NCBI RefSeq assembly: GCF_014851395.1
Contig: NW_024040596.1
Location: 8,558,155 to 8,622,154, forward strand
DNA length: 64,000 bases
Source: Micropterus salmoides
Lineage: Eukaryota > Chordata > Actinopteri > Centrarchiformes > Centrarchidae
Direction of reading: 5' to 3'
How positions within the stretch are numbered: the stretch's first letter is position 1; every line of letters starts with the position of its first letter. Under the pieces are notes generated by a model. The model was not told the DNA's origin, ran no database searches, and was given only the letters and a program-made list of their open reading frames with translations. Both the position numbers and the translations under genes were made by a program. Positions 36,701 to 51,330 of the stretch are shown here, in pieces.

Positions 36701-39700
36701 TCATAAAGAATTCAAAGAGGCACTGCGGCAGGGAGGTGGTATGTGGGCCTGCTCAACTTGAAATAGATTGAAAAAGGCCAAGGGATGATCAAAAAGGAGA
36801 AAGTCCAGAGCGAAACCTTAGACATGGGAACGGCTGGACACTCGAGTGGGCAAGAAAGCCCCACTCAGATGAAAGGCAGTCGTCCATCAATAAGTCATTA
36901 AAGCAGACAGAAATGTAGACCCAGAAACAAGTACGCAGACAATCACGGTCATCTCTCCTCTAAGTGTGAGCTCGCACAAAAGCGTGTTGGGGGATTGCAA
37001 GGTAAGGTGTTTGCACTAAAATTAATAAAACATAATATGAAAAATAAGACTGAGTCAAATGAGGAAGTGATGAGCACCATCTGGTGGATTTTGTTTTTAT
37101 GACCTTAACTGCCTTTTAGTCACTCTGCTGTTGATGAAGAAAAGAACCTACAAGCTGTAGGGGGTTGCTATCTGTAATAGGGCTCTAGTGCAACAGTAGA
37201 AAGTCGGTGCAAGGCAGTCACTAACTGCTTGGACAGGATTCCCTTTTACAACATGATGCTGTGCAATAAAATACCACCCAAAGCAGTCTGTCAGCTTTAC
37301 ATCTTCAGGGCCGTTTGTGCTCTATTTATAGAAAGAGAAAAATACATAGCTGCATACACAAACAAAAACACTTGACTTCTGACAGACAGTTTCCTCCAGC
37401 TGGTGAAGGCATATGTTGTTTTGTTGATGCGTATGCATTTGTGTATGTGCTCACATGACCCTGTGAGGAAAAAGTGAGGGAGCAATCTTTAAGGGGCTAT
37501 AATTTTATCACTGTCAGCCCAAACAGGCATTACTGACCCTGATCTGTCTTAGTTAAGCAGTAAGAGATATAATAGGCGGACAGGGGTCACACCAGCACTT
37601 ATTCATGTTGCTAATGTCACATGTTGAAACCAAGAAGCTTCTGGAGTGAGACAAAATTTACTAGGCAGTAAATTCAGCTGCTTTAGCGGGTATAGTGGCA
37701 GGACAATGTTGGGTTTTATGCCATAAAATCTGTGCGCTGGGAGAGTAAAAACGTAGCAAAGGCGCAGCACTTACTACCATATAAACATATTTCATGATGT
37801 CTCACACCTGATATGATTGCATTTTCCAAGCTGTTTCAGTAACAACGTGTGACATCAACCCCAGGACACCTTAATAATTTAAATAGTTTTGTAGCTAGCA
37901 GCAGAGTGTTGTTCATGTCACCTCTTCAAATTGCTTTGTATTTTCTCATTGTGACTGCCATGAGGTGTTAAGCATCACTTCAAAATTACAGAGAAATAAC
38001 TGCACTCAATAGGCCTGTGCGCCGAATCGTAATCATCTGATAGACTTCAGCTCTAAGCCCAGTAACGATTTGGAATACCTTTGTTGCACTGATTGTGTAA
38101 AAGACTCAGGACCAAGAAAAGTCATTGTACACATGTCTCCCCCTTTCAGCCATTAGTTGTTGGTCACTTTAACTACTTACTACCAGGCCTTTCATGGCTC
38201 TGTGCTTGTTAAGGATTTAATGACTTGAAATTCCCTGAGCAAACACAGAGTCAGAGAAGAGGTCACACAGCTCTCCTTTCACTCTTTCACTGTGGGGTCA
38301 GTTTTGTTTGTTTGTTTGAACGGTTCTTACCAATTTGCACAGAAACATTGGGCCTAATTCTGGATTAGGGGCCTCAATTGACCCAAAGGTCCCCAAATGT
38401 AATTCTATTACTTCCAAATATTTGAATGTGTCTAATATTAAATACATTTATAGCGGCAAAATGGAAAAATAAATTATATTATTTGATCAGTGGTACTGTA
38501 TTTGGTCTCCATGATGAATTATATGATGTAGATAAGCAATAAATGTAACTTTGAGAACCCAAGTCACTGACCTTTCACCTTTTAAGATGAAAAAAAGTGG
38601 GTTGTTGTGCCAATTTGTTGAGAGAAAACTACTTTGTTCTTGAAATAGCACCATTCAGCTTGCTGGAGACTCTTCAGTACTGACATCGTTAACGACAGAA
38701 CACAGAAACTGTTGAACTAAACAATGGTGAAATCATCACTTCATGGACCAAAAAAAGCCATACTAATATGTGCATTTTTTTGTGACAACCAAAATTGTGG
38801 AAACACATTTGGCTTTTCTTGGCTACTGGTGGTCTTTCAAAATGACTGCCAGGGGGTGCAAGCAGTTTCAACCTTCAATTGCAACCTTCAATTAGAAATG
38901 CGGCAGTGTGGATGTAATCTCAGGCATCTGATACTCGTGGTCTGCTTCTAAGAATTTTAACCATCTGGCACATTGTGTTCTTTACTCCCTTCGATTGTGA
39001 TCTTGTAAAACGGATGATGGTGTCTTGGTGGAAATGGCTGCATTTTCAGATGGCCAATGGAAGAATCATATTCTGCAGTTTTCATTTTAATGACGAAGGA
39101 CAACTTTCAGAAAAGAAACACCTACTGTGATAGAAAGCATTCAACACGGATGTGCCTCTTTCATCCACATTGGTGTGGACGTGGGCTGAGTGTGTTAAGT
39201 GATGCATCATGAATGACTGGCAGTAGGCTAGCGCTGTAGCTGGTCTTTTCCTGCCTAGTGAGCAGCTAATGGTGCAGAGAGCACATCCCGGTGGGGGAGA
39301 CAAACACTGGCCCTGCTATGATGCCAGATGTGCTGTCAACTCTGTATTGTCAGGAGCAACAAAGCACACATACTAGGCTCAGCGCTCGTAGGGTATTCAC
39401 ATTCAGAATGAGATACTTTGCCATTAATGTTCTGCTGCTTGCGCCTGCCCGCCTACATGGAGCACTACAAAACTGCCATTTATTCCCATACGCAGCTATT
39501 AAGGCATATTTTTATCAATAATATAAAAATCTGACAGTGGAGTGAAATCCCACACTTTCCTGGAGCACTTTCCCTCATTTCAGAAATTTACAAGATGTGG
39601 TCTTGACAGAATATGGCAGAATCAGTGCATTAGCATCACGTAATGAAACTGAAATTCATATTCTGCTGATTTGTGTTGAAAACAGGTGAAATTAATTCCT

Positions 39701-42700
39701 TTTTACACCTTGTTGTGTTGAGAAAAAAAAGATCTTAGGACTCAATAACTGAGCAAATGACTTGTTGAGATGAAGATTTATTTTTGCGGCGTACTGATCT
39801 GACCACACACACACACATAATGAGGATAAATTGAGACATAAACACAAAGTGAACACACCATACTCAGACATGACACACCCAAGGACACACACACAAAGAT
39901 ACAGACACACAAAGAATCATAAATACTGACACACACACCCTCCCCCAATACTAAGGGAGGGGCGGCCATCTGCCCTCAGCAGCAGCAACACAATGACCAG
40001 ATCAGAGGAATCCTCTAATGAGACTTTTCTGCTGTTAAAAATTCATTTGCTGCCTCTTGCTGTCAAACAACCTGCAGGCACATTACACATTACAGTAATC
40101 TGAGGAGGCTGCTGTGTTTGTCTACTGAGCAGAGGCTCAATGGCTGTAGTGCTGATGACTTAATCACCTGTGTCTTTTTTTAAGCAACACATCACAGAGG
40201 TCAACCCAGAGCCGGTTAAGCCGTGAAGATGTTCCTTGCGTAAGCATTCATGACAAAACACTCTGTATCTGTGTCGACAAGAGTGAGCTGGTGTTTTGAC
40301 ACTGCCTGATGCCAGTGTGGCAGCATGAGGAGACAAAAACAACACTCTCCGCCGCAGTCGATGGTTCATCTTTTCAAAACTCTCATGCGATCTGAGATGA
40401 GGGAAGTGTGACTCGGGCAAACGAGGGCTGCTGTAGTGTCTCGTGATCCGTGACAGAGTGGGGGAGGAGGTGTGGGAGGTTATTGATCCCACTGTGGACA
40501 TCTGTGCTATCTATCAGGAGGGTCAGTCATCAGAGAGGGGAAGTGAGGGCAGAGTGGAGTGTTTTTTTGTGCGTATATATGATGAACCAGGTAGACAACA
40601 ACAGCAAAACAAACAGGTTCACTAAGAGTTCACCCTGTTCCTCCACCAGCGTGACATCAGCAACTTGTTTTTGTTTCCTTTTTCAGTTCATTTCTCTTCC
40701 TCTCTCCCTGCAAGTCGTAATGCTGAACACTGAATGTGTGTATGTGAAAGTGTTTGCTTGCACACAAAGAGTTAACAAGACAGGCTGTAGTTGAATAAGA
40801 AAAAATGCAGCAGTAAAAGAGATAAGCGGTGTATCTGCAGCTTTCATTTAATTATCGCGGCAGTGGAAATGGGCTTGCTTGGGCCAGAAATCATAGACGG
40901 TGCCAACAAAATGTACTGACTGCTTCACATTCTTTGGAGTTGCAGCCAAGCCGCTGGCTACATATGTGTTTATTTGTGAAAGACTTTGTCCAGACGTTTG
41001 CCTGAAGTTAAAGAGATTGTCTGATTATCTGAAAATTAAAAAGTTATAACAGTATCAGTGAAGGACGGTACTGACACTGACACAAAATATAAATTCAACA
41101 ATTCTACTCTTTGCTGTGCACAAGTTTGGGTTAAGTTTAGAAATGTTGCTTGATGATGTGTATCTTATACAAAACCACATCACATTATTAAAGGGGAGAA
41201 TAGAGACGGCTTGGAGATGGAGCGGAGCACTTGTCGGAGATATGCTTTCTAAAAACTTGATTTATGACTGATCTTGCTGCCTCAGTGTTACAAAGCCGGT
41301 GCGCTATCATCATCTATGTAGGAGAAATAGAAAAGCCCTGCAGATGATTTAGAAATGATCTTTCTCAAACTATTACGATGGCAGCCAGCCGCTGGGCATT
41401 CAAACACAGTAAATCTTATGAATCATGTGGGACGAGAAAAGAAGAGCCTGTAAGGAAAAGTTGCTGCACATGATGCCGGGAAGGGAGAAAGGTAAAATGC
41501 AGTGGGTGTTGCATGAGTCACCATTACCGGAGCCCTGTTAGAGACTGCAGACAATATTAGGTGAGTAAGAGTAATAATAGGGCTGAACAACAGAAAGGTG
41601 AGTGAGATCAGGTTACAGGTGCAGGAGAAAGTCTGTTGCTCTCAGTTTATCTTGACAGTTCGTGCCATCAATGCCTGTGAACACATGCATGAGTAAGCTG
41701 GTTAAGCTGAACTGCTTGCATGATAAAGTGTGATTACATTTCCATAGCATGAATAAAACCACTTTATTATCCTTTTCAGCCAGGCCAGACATAACAAAGA
41801 AACCAGCACCATGTCTCTGTTCATAATAATAAATGAACAAATGAACCAGGACTGTTTCCTTAAAGCAATACAGTAGTTCAACATTTTGGGAAAATCTGGT
41901 TATTTGCTTCCACAGAGAGTTAGACTGGAGGAACAATACCACCGAGGGGTTCTGCAAATTCAGTTGGTTATTCTCTGTTTTGAAGTTGTCCTTTGATACG
42001 GTGTTAGAATGAAATTCATTATAGCCCCATCTGAATACAGATACTTAGAACACGTAGAAAACATGAAAGTCTTTATGATTGAATGTTTCTCAATGGAGTG
42101 ACAAGAGCTGATCAAATCCAGAAATGCCAAAGACAGGAGCTTAGGGTTAGGCCAAGGACACATAAAAGCTCTCCTTTATCATAGGGAAGAAAAGATTTTG
42201 TCATCACGAAGTTCCTAACTTCAGCAACAGACAACCACTCAAAGCAGGTGTCCCTGACCGACTGATTTATCCGACACGTGTTTTGTGTTTTATTAAAAGT
42301 AAACACAGAGCCTAACTCTATTTTCTTAGAATCCCTGAGCTTTGTGATTTAATGTGATTTTACTTTTTATTTTGCCGGGGGAAATAACTTTATAGTTTCC
42401 AGAGCTATATTTAATATGTGTGCAGTGGATTTATAGCTAAAGACAGTATCTTTATGATCCTCTGCAAAAATTATGTATGGTTATATGCCTTCACATTTCA
42501 TTTACAGCATATTTAACATATAAAAGAAACTGATGTCACATGTCACCTTATCTCGTGATTCCATTCTGCAATGATGGCACAGACATCGTCATGAAAGGAA
42601 AAAGGAACTAATGTTTTTGTTGATTCAGATCAAATGTTCTAAAGTTGGGTGTGACTGAAGTGCCAAGTTTACAGTTTGTCCAACAATAGAAGCCACAAAC

Positions 42701-43696
42701 AGCAGCGAAGTCACAGGACACAGGGGTAAAAACTACATCATCATATCACATTTGGCTAAGAAGTTACTTCTCTCACTGTGCCATACGTCAACCCTCGACA
42801 TTTATTCCCCCTAAGATGTTTGAGATATTCAAAGCATCTCGTCTCCATTGCATCCTGTCTCACCATCTGCTAATATATATGTCAAAGTCTCGTAATTTTG
42901 TCAGATAACATATAAAACCAGATGGAAAGCTCCCGTGGGCGACAGGGGCCCTTTAATTCTATTACTCTGTGCACACACACACACACACTCAAACACACAC
43001 ATCAGTTCAAGACATAAGCAGCTAGTGGATACCACAGAGAGTAGTTCTTACAGATCCAAACCTGCCCTGAAGGCAAGTGGCCCATGATGGATCAGACATT
43101 GATTTGATTTGAAGTGAGTGTGAAAGCCGCCGTCCGTGCCCTCTGCCAGAGAGGTGAACCATGATTGAGCAATGGCTGTCTGGAGGGTTCACTCAGGAAA
43201 CTGTAAGTGGACAGGCTGGACCTGCTGCTAACAATCACCTTTTGTACAAATCGGCTGGAAATGAATTGTTGATTCACAGAGTGGAAACAAAAAGCGAGTC
43301 CCAGCTGCCAGCTATTCCAACACACCATCTCTGTGCTGTTGCTTCTTGGACACAAACACTATATATTGCGTAAAAAGTTTTTGCACGGCAGTCATTAAAG
43401 CTGTGCTGTGTCAATTTCATTTTGAAATACACCATCTTTTTACAGTTGGTTCATGAGGGAACAGTGCCCCATACCTCAGATTCTTTTGTTTACACATAAT
43501 AAAATCCCGTTGTCGGGTGGGTCTCAAATTCACTCCATCTACACAAAGTGATGAATCACTTTTTCTTTAGAGTTAAACCCAACTCAGTGACCTGTTAAAA
43601 ACAAAATTGTACCAATCACAGTTAGAGCTGTTGCCTCTTTTGTCCCTTTCCTATCTTGTCACATAAACCATCACAGACAAATTGAGTTGTTAACAT
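21800..43696. other. Gene-poor interval; no exon recognised
   Basis: About 22 kb with only short, compositionally random open frames on both strands. Apart from small simple repeats (ATTA-rich near 22287, GTT run near 24970, a 17-C run at 28762-28778, CA runs near 39804 and 42972) I recognise no mobile elements, unlike the flanking 22 kb. In mammals the region upstream of CXCR4 leads to THSD7B; I saw no thrombospondin-type exons here. Conserved regulatory elements for cxcr4b are plausible but need alignment to see. Confidence 0.5.
28762..28778. repeat. Poly-C tract, 17 bp
   Basis: Uninterrupted run of 17 cytosines. May be length-variable or a sequencing-sensitive site. Confidence 0.9.
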
Positions 43697-44128
43697 GCTG
43701 TATGCAGTGGGGAAAGAAGTATTCAGATCATTCATCACAAGTACCAGTCCCGCGTTCATAATGTTACCTAAGGAAAAGTATAGCGGCATAACTAGCAAAA
43801 TGTGTTAAAATAGCAAACAGTAAGGCGCTCATTATGCCAAATGTCATTGTTATATTTTATTACTGAATCATTATTAATGTTGCATTACCTTGTGAGCAGC
43901 ACTGTAATGTTTCAGTTGGTGAAGGTTGAGCTTATTCACCTTTACATACTGTTGGGTAGTTTAATCTATACGCATGATACATATTTTATAATAAGTAATG
44001 CCTCACACATGTAGTGAAGTAGAAATATACAGTAAAGTAGCAAGTAGCAGTAAAATGGAAAAACTCAAAATGACAATTAAGTACAACAGAGTAAATGTAC
44101 TTTGTTATATTCAACCACCAGCTGTATG
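43697..44128. mobile_element. hAT-type MITE, 416 bp, with 8-bp target duplication
   Basis: GCTGTATG at 43697-43704 and again at 44121-44128 flanks a 416-bp element. Its left end is CAGTGGGGAAAGAAGTATTC and its right end TTGTTATATTCAACCACCA, a decayed inverted pair (the last three bases CTG appear lost). An 8-bp duplication and CAGTG-type ends are hAT hallmarks. Internal phrases such as ACTGTTGGGTAGTTTAATCT are those of a very common percomorph MITE. Non-coding. Confidence 0.75.
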
Positions 44129-44129
44129 T

Positions 44130-47100
44130 AGTTTACTGACGTCATGTATCCAGACAAAATTTACATTTACATATACTGAGTGCTTCTAATTTGGTTCAAC
44201 TTTCTTGTGAGTCCAGCTGCTACTTTTTTCAATAAATGATTCAGCTTATTGTTACTCTTAGTTGCCACAACAAAGATTCAGTCTGATATCAGTTCACAAA
44301 AGCTTTTACATTTGCTTGTTTGAATTGCCTCAGGAAAACCCCTGTGATGCACAGGAAGTTTTGTTCTTTGCACCTGTGATTTGACTGAAATCAACAGAAA
44401 AAAACAGAAACCAAAAACTAAAGCTTCACAAGAAACATCCCGGTACTGTCCGTCCGGTTTGAGTGGCGTGTGATCTGTGGCACTACAACAAAGAGCACTT
44501 AGCAACAAAGAGACACCATAAAAACAAGTAAAGATTTCAAGGACTAGCATGAGGAAGAAGTAGGGTCATGGAGGTTACCAGTTGGTGTGCAATGAACACT
44601 TAAAAAATACACAAGCTTTATCTAGGTACAAGACCAAAGTAAACAGTGAGGGCATGGAGCTACCTCAAACTCAAACACTGATCGCTGTCATACCGATGTT
44701 ATTGATGATAACCCAGAAGCTTTGTTGACACTCCTGATAATGACACATTCTGCCAGCTGCCTCGGGGCTGTCCTCTCTGGCCAACACAGCTCAAAGCAAA
44801 TATCCAAGTGTCTCACCTCTTGACAGATAATAATCAGTCTAAACGATATAAGTTCATGGGAGCTTTCGCCCACCTGAGGCCTGAAAAACCTCTGTATGTC
44901 CCAAGAAAACAAGTGCTTTATCACATCCTGTTCCTCAAGCTCACGGTGTTGATAAGGTCATGTGCACTTGCTGCTAATAATTCTTTACTGGATATTTCCA
45001 GCCTCATTGTTTCTCTGAGTGCGCCTGCTGAGGCCGAGGGGAGACCATGATATAATTACCCAACACATAATGAGAACAAACAAGCACAGAGTTTTCCAGA
45101 CGAAATAAGACTCAAAACAAACACTGAAACAAACCACAGCTGTCATATACTGATCAATAGCCTTCCTGTGAGAATACAGTGCTGTTGGTATGCTGACAGA
45201 GTGACCAGCACCCATATTTCCTGTCATAAACAACTCTAAGACGTGGGGCTGCTAAATAATCAAAAAGTCAGAAGAGTGGATGCTGGGCTAGGCATAGCAA
45301 ATCCAGATGTATTATTTACTCCACATCTTTGTTTACACAAAAACACAATAATCCTCACAGATTTGGGGTAGTGGGGGGTAGGAAAGGCAACACTCTGTAT
45401 CAGCAGAGGGATCTCCATTCTTTGCAGCCTTCAGAAAAGAAAAGAATTCAATTGTGTTGAGAAAATAAACCCAAAGACAGCCAAGTACAAAGGGCCGTGG
45501 GTCCCAAACGAGCGCCTTCAGGACTCGTCCAAAGAGTCAGAGGAGGAAACTCTATCATAGGGCTGAGGGAGCACAGAGGGCTGGTTTGTTTAGCTATAAA
45601 TCCTAGGGTTTTTTTTATTCACAAGGGGCTCTCCCCGTCTTCCTCGATAAAAACATGAGGAGGAACAATCCGAGACGCTTTTCATTGGCATTACAGTGTT
45701 CTTCTTTTTGAAAAACACACAATTCAGACTAAGAACTTCCTTTGTTTCCACATTCTCCGTGTTATCTAAAAAGTTCCAACACCGCTGGCAAAGGAGAAAA
45801 CATTTGGCAACACCTGCATTTACTCCAGGTAAAACAAAAAGTTGGCACATCAGTTGAGTCGCTTCACATTAGGCTCCAGCTTGATGAGTAGACTGTGATT
45901 AACTCGTGTGACTCATCAACTGAGAGTTGTGTTGAGAGCAGAAAAACACACTTTTTGTGTGTGTGTAAAAAGACAGCGATGGTGTTTACTACCCACTGCC
46001 CTTTCCTGTGGGAAGAGCAAGAAAGAAAATATTTGTTTTCTGTTTGCTCCAGGCAGTCAATGTAGACGGTGTCATCTTTCAGACAAGGAGGCACCACAGG
46101 GGCGGTAAAGCGTCCCTTTGGCCTGGGCTGATAGATGTTCCTCCACTGGTGCTTTGTTCTGGTCTGGTGCTGGACACTTGCCTGGCTCACTCCAGACCAG
46201 AGCTTCATGTCACTCATCACAGGAAGCACCGTCCATCGACAGGGATGCTCATATACACAAATCCAGCTTGTCAGCTTTCCATCACAGTGTTTAAATAAGG
46301 AATGAAGCTTGTCCTCTTGTGCTGAGTGTTGCCATAAATCAGCGCTAAAAGCAAAGAGCCAAAGGACATTTTTACGCACAGCGCCTCTCTGGAAAGGTTA
46401 AATTGTTAGATTTACTTAATATATAATCTGACACTGAGAGGTAATGCTCAAATGTTGCTGGTTATCCTGGTGGTCCTCAGAAAAAGATGCTGAGTAACAG
46501 AATAAAATGAGCTTCTTTACCCCTTTCTGCCAAAGTATCCTTTGCAACAGTCTCTGATATCATGATGCAGGATTTCTAACTTTTAAAGACAAGCCACCAC
46601 TTTCGCAGAATATAAAGTAAATTAAAGTACATTATTAAGACTCTCATCTCAATGGATTCCTGCAAGTGCAACCAATCATACATGTGGCTGATTTCCAATA
46701 ATATTGCTGATGTTCAACAAAAAGTGTAAGAAAACTCTTGAGTGTAGAAGTAATGAGGCGGTCTGGCCCGGCAGCAGGTTTATTTCCTTTCTCCCTTCTT
46801 TTGGTCACTCGACTCTGGAAAGCTTATCTGCTGTCATCTGGCCTATTGTCCCTGTTATCTGAGGAGATCAGGGCTGAGCTGAACCTCTGTTCGCATTTGA
46901 GTCTCCTCCACCATCCATGCAGGCCAGATGGAGGACCTCCACCTGCAGAGAACCTGAAAGAACACTGGCTGTGATCATCTGTCGTATACAAATGCGGCAG
47001 AGGGATATCCCAGTGTCTGGAGAAAATAGTAACTCAGGGAACTCATTAAGAGAGTGAATTTCGTACTACTGTACTCTGATCTGAAAGCGATGACAGTAAT

Positions 47101-50100
47101 ATAATCTTGTTTCTTTGAGAAAACCCTGACAAGAACAGATTCTTAATTGAACTAATACAAATTAATATTCAAATCGTCTAAGTAGCCCAGTTTGCATTGC
47201 GTTTCGATAATTCAGACATGATAGATAAACCTCCATGAGGAGCTGGAGGCGGTTTTGTGTTTTAATACTGTTGCAAGGCAAAACCACAGTGGAGACGTTG
47301 GTGAAAAAGGAAAGGGAACCCCGGTTGCATTTATCATGGACTCATATAGAAAACACCCTTCCTATGCAACAACAAGCTGCATTTCTCAACCGGCCTAGTG
47401 GCTTTGCTTTGGATCTGTGCCACATGCGGATCTATATTTCTCCCCTAATTGCTCCAGGGCAGTGTCACCCATTTCAGTTTTTTATTGGTTCATGCCCTGT
47501 TGTCTAATTCTGCAGGGACTCCGTGTCAGGACAGGCAGCAGCAGGATTCAGGGTAATCAGCGTGACAATGTTCTGGAGTTTAAAAAACCCCCAAAATAGT
47601 CTCCTTCCAGTTGTTGCCCACCAACGTTGTCAGACTAATGTCTGAGGAGTAACCCTGCTAGTGTTCCAGTAAGAAAAAAAAGGGAAATAAATCACTTGTG
47701 CTATCCTGCTATGACCCCAAAATAACTTTGGCACTACCGTATTTCAGAATGATTAATATATTTTAAACTGACTCTGGACCCTCAGAAACAATGCCTCCAT
47801 TAAAATCCACTAAGGTGGGTATTCCAGACTATTTCTTTAATTGAGTGGGAATAAATGTTTGTTCAGGTGATTTGAGGTGTCATTTTTTTAGTGCACAAAA
47901 TGATTAAAAAGACTTTGTTCAGTGTAGCGTGCCAGGTTATTACTCTTTACAGACAAATTAGAAGTCAAATTCTCTCCAGAGAAGTAAACTCATGCAGCCA
48001 ATATGTTATTACAATTCTAAATAAAGATATATATTTGTCATGGATAAAAAAAACACTGGAAAGCTAAATGATTATTGATTCAGACTATTATGTAAAGTAA
48101 TATCAACGTAATTTCAGTTGAGCATGCAGGCTGCTCCTGCACACACCCCTCGCATTTCACATTGAATTCACTGGGGTAATGTGACCTTGACTGAGGGCAA
48201 GACAAGAGTATTTTAAAAGGGCCAGTAGCACATGCAGCAACACCACAGCAAAGTAGGAAGTTTAAGAGGGTGCCTTCCAAAGATAAGGAGCGAGCTTTGT
48301 CTTGAAAGTAGGTCTATTGTTCAAATTCAAGCTCTCTCTTCAAACACAAACATTTAAGCAAGCAGGCAAGCAAGCCGGATGCTTGTACAAATATTTTTTT
48401 CTTTCTGTGTGGAAATATAATCATTGATATTTGTCTGTGCCAAAGTTGGCCTTTGCACGTCACTCAGATCAGGACTCTCTCTGAGGTTATGGCCACTTCT
48501 TCTAAAGTCTTGTGATGCTGCATATTAGATTTTTCCAGTGTCATGTTTTGCTCACGTGAGGCTTGATGCATCTTGTCTTGACAGAAGACAAAACCTGAAC
48601 AAAGGAATGAGGGATGAATCATGTCTCCTCGCCAGCCTTCTTCCCTGCACAGACTTCACACACCAGCCATGGAGAGATGGAAAAACAAAAGCACCTTGAT
48701 GGAGCCCCAGACTGATAGATAGATAAAGAAGTTATGCGTTCCAGTGTGAAAAATGAACATAACTCACTGCACAAACATGCAGGGACATTCATATCATCTT
48801 AAGTTATTGAAAAACAACTAAAGTCACACTTCAGCTACCAACATTACGGAGGTCATAGCTCGTCATTATAATGCAAAACATTTCACAACATATGCCACAA
48901 ACTGAATATGATAGTTACTACATATTGTTTATTTGACTCTGACAGTGTGAAAACATTGTGGGAGTTGCAGTATGAGATGGAATAAACAGTATTTTAAGTG
49001 GAGGATGTTTTTAGTCAAATCTAACAGCTAATGAAAAGGAGCACTACAAATATCGCAACAACGACAAAAAAACTTTTGTCCTACTGTTACACTCCTGTCT
49101 ACAATGCTTTGGCAAACACACACAGTTCTTCTGTGCATGTATTGAGATGAAGTACATAACCCACACATTTCAGCACTCAGACAAGAGATTAAAAGTATTT
49201 GAGTTACCCAAAAAACCTTTTGTGCCTTTATGGGCGTCACCCAAAGTCAGCTTCAACAGAAAAGGCTGGAGCTGTTATTTTCCATGTGGTGATTTAAAGA
49301 TGGGAAAAAACGAAGTGAAGGTGATATTTGAACAGAGGTATCATTATGAAAAATGATCTCGTGCCGACTTGCTGAGGGGGCCGGGATGAGTTGCAACTGG
49401 AGGGCTGGTGTTGACGGAACAGCGCTGCTCATTCTTCTCTTTATCTCACTGGCATTCTTCTGCCTCATTTCAATAGCCATTCTTCACTGAAGAGCCCCCT
49501 TTGCTGCCGTTCACACTTCTTGTAATTTGTATTCTAAGTAGCTCACAGAGCTTTTGTATTCCGTGCCGATAGCCATCTGAATCCTCACTCTGACAGTGGA
49601 GGCAGCAGATATCCTCCATGTACACACACAGACCCCTCAGATGATGAAAGGTAAATTGCAAAAGCAGAGTGATTGCAGTGCACTCATTATTCCCAATAAA
49701 AAGCTACAAGACCGGGTGCAAATGTTGCACTGAACTTTATTGGGGCAAACTGTGTTTGTTTTTAACTTTTAAAAAAATGCCAAGAAAACGTAGCTGACTT
49801 TGTGTCCCCCATCAATGTGTCTGCACTAAAGTTCCTGCATTTTAATGAGTCTTTGGCTTTGCAGCATTTCCCCAAAATCTCCACACATTCACTGAGTTTT
49901 GATAAATGCACTCATAGGACCTTCTTTAAATAATTTAGTAGATATTAAAATCACAACATTGCATAGTAGTATTTTCTGATTTAAGTGTTATGTGTATAGT
50001 GTAATTGTTATGTTTATGAATGCTGTATTGTTGGTGGCATTTGTTGTTGAGCTGACTTGTTTTGTAAACACGTGAAGCAAATGCCACATGGAAAAGTGAC

Positions 50101-51025
50101 CCAGTACTATGCTACCAGATCATTTCAAAGGCTTCACAATTCCAAAAACATAACACTGAATTCAAAAAAACTACCTTGGGAAATTTGAGCAAAATGTGGA
50201 GCTCAACATGTGAACTCTTCAGAAGAAATCCTTCTGAAAAATCTCAAAAACAAATGTCAGTGGAATTCCCCAGTGTACCAAAAAGTGAAATGGGGAATGT
50301 AAAAAAACGAAACACCTTATGTAATTCAGCTCACAGATGAAATTCACGAGTTCTGCTTGCAGACAGATAACAAAGCAACTGTCTGCGTCTGAATAGCGTT
50401 GATAAGAGCATCGTACCAATATAGTGGCCATTCTATGAGCTGCAGAGTCCCCCTGTTCCTCTCCTCAGGACTCCAACTGCAGGGGGATCTGACGGGGACA
50501 AGCACAGGATTAGTCTAGAATCACTTTGATGAGCTCCAACATATGCTTATTACTTTCATTTAAATCCAGTGAAGTGTTTTTTGTGATTATTAGATTATTA
50601 ATTAATTAATTAGTTAATTAATGTTCTGGTTTTATAGTTAGTAATAACTAAGCTTTGTTTTCTACTAAGCACTGATTGATGTGGTGTTTCAGCACCACAT
50701 TTTCAACAGATTACTTATAAATCAAACTGTGGAAGTGTTTCCTTGGTTTTCTGCCGATGCTTCACTGTCCTTATTCTAAACGAAAGTGAAAAGGAAAATG
50801 CATAGTTTCTGTCACACCAGGGGATTTTAGTCTAGTCAGATTACAAGTGTTTGGAAAGCCTTCATGAAGTGGTTCACTGTACACAGAAATAGGCATTCAT
50901 ACAGTTAATAAAAAGGGAAAAATATATATATGTATGTGTACTTAAACTGTGGGAATAATAACTTACAGGTGGATGTTTGACAGGCTTATTACACAAGGAT
51001 TGTTTCTGACACTGTGTGTCTGGTG
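44130..51025. other. Intergenic, no gene recognised
   Basis: No exon or recognisable mobile element. The longest open frame (171 codons, minus strand, 45864-46379) has no family resemblance, low-complexity-free random composition and no splice or promoter context, so I treat it as chance. Confidence 0.5.
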
Positions 51026-51029
51026 TTAA

Positions 51030-51330
51030 CTGTTAATTAGAGTGATGGCCTGTGGGTAGAAACTGTTCCTGTGTCTGCTTGTTTTGGCGTACAGTGCTCT
51101 GTAGCGTCTACATGTCGTGAGGGGAGAAGGTGGAACAGGCTGTGTGCCATTTCCTAACCCTGGACCTGTATAAGTCCTGAATCAAAGGCAGGTTGGCACC
51201 AATCATTTACGCTTGTAGTCTGTTCCAGTCCTGTTTGGTGGCCGATTCTAACCAGACAGTGATAGAGCTGCAGAGAACAGACTGGATTCTGCATTGGAGG
51301 TCATGTTTTTGGGCAACATAATGCTAGTCA
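51030..51330 (-). mobile_element. Rex1/CR1-group LINE 3' fragment
   Basis: The minus strand translates as WLESATKQDWNRLQ then MIGANLPLIQDLYRSRVRK, the C-terminal block found after the RT domain in the same LINE group as the copy at 21 kb. It is followed by the phrase specifying a CCACAGGCCATCACTCTAAT tail. Stops interrupt it. Only about 300 bp survive, roughly 2 kb upstream of cxcr4b. Confidence 0.65.

Noticed and set aside
45864..46379. 171-codon minus-strand open frame, longest in the gene-poor interval
   Set aside because: No recognisable domain, no splice or promoter context, ordinary base composition; an open frame of this length is expected by chance in 31 kb read in six frames.
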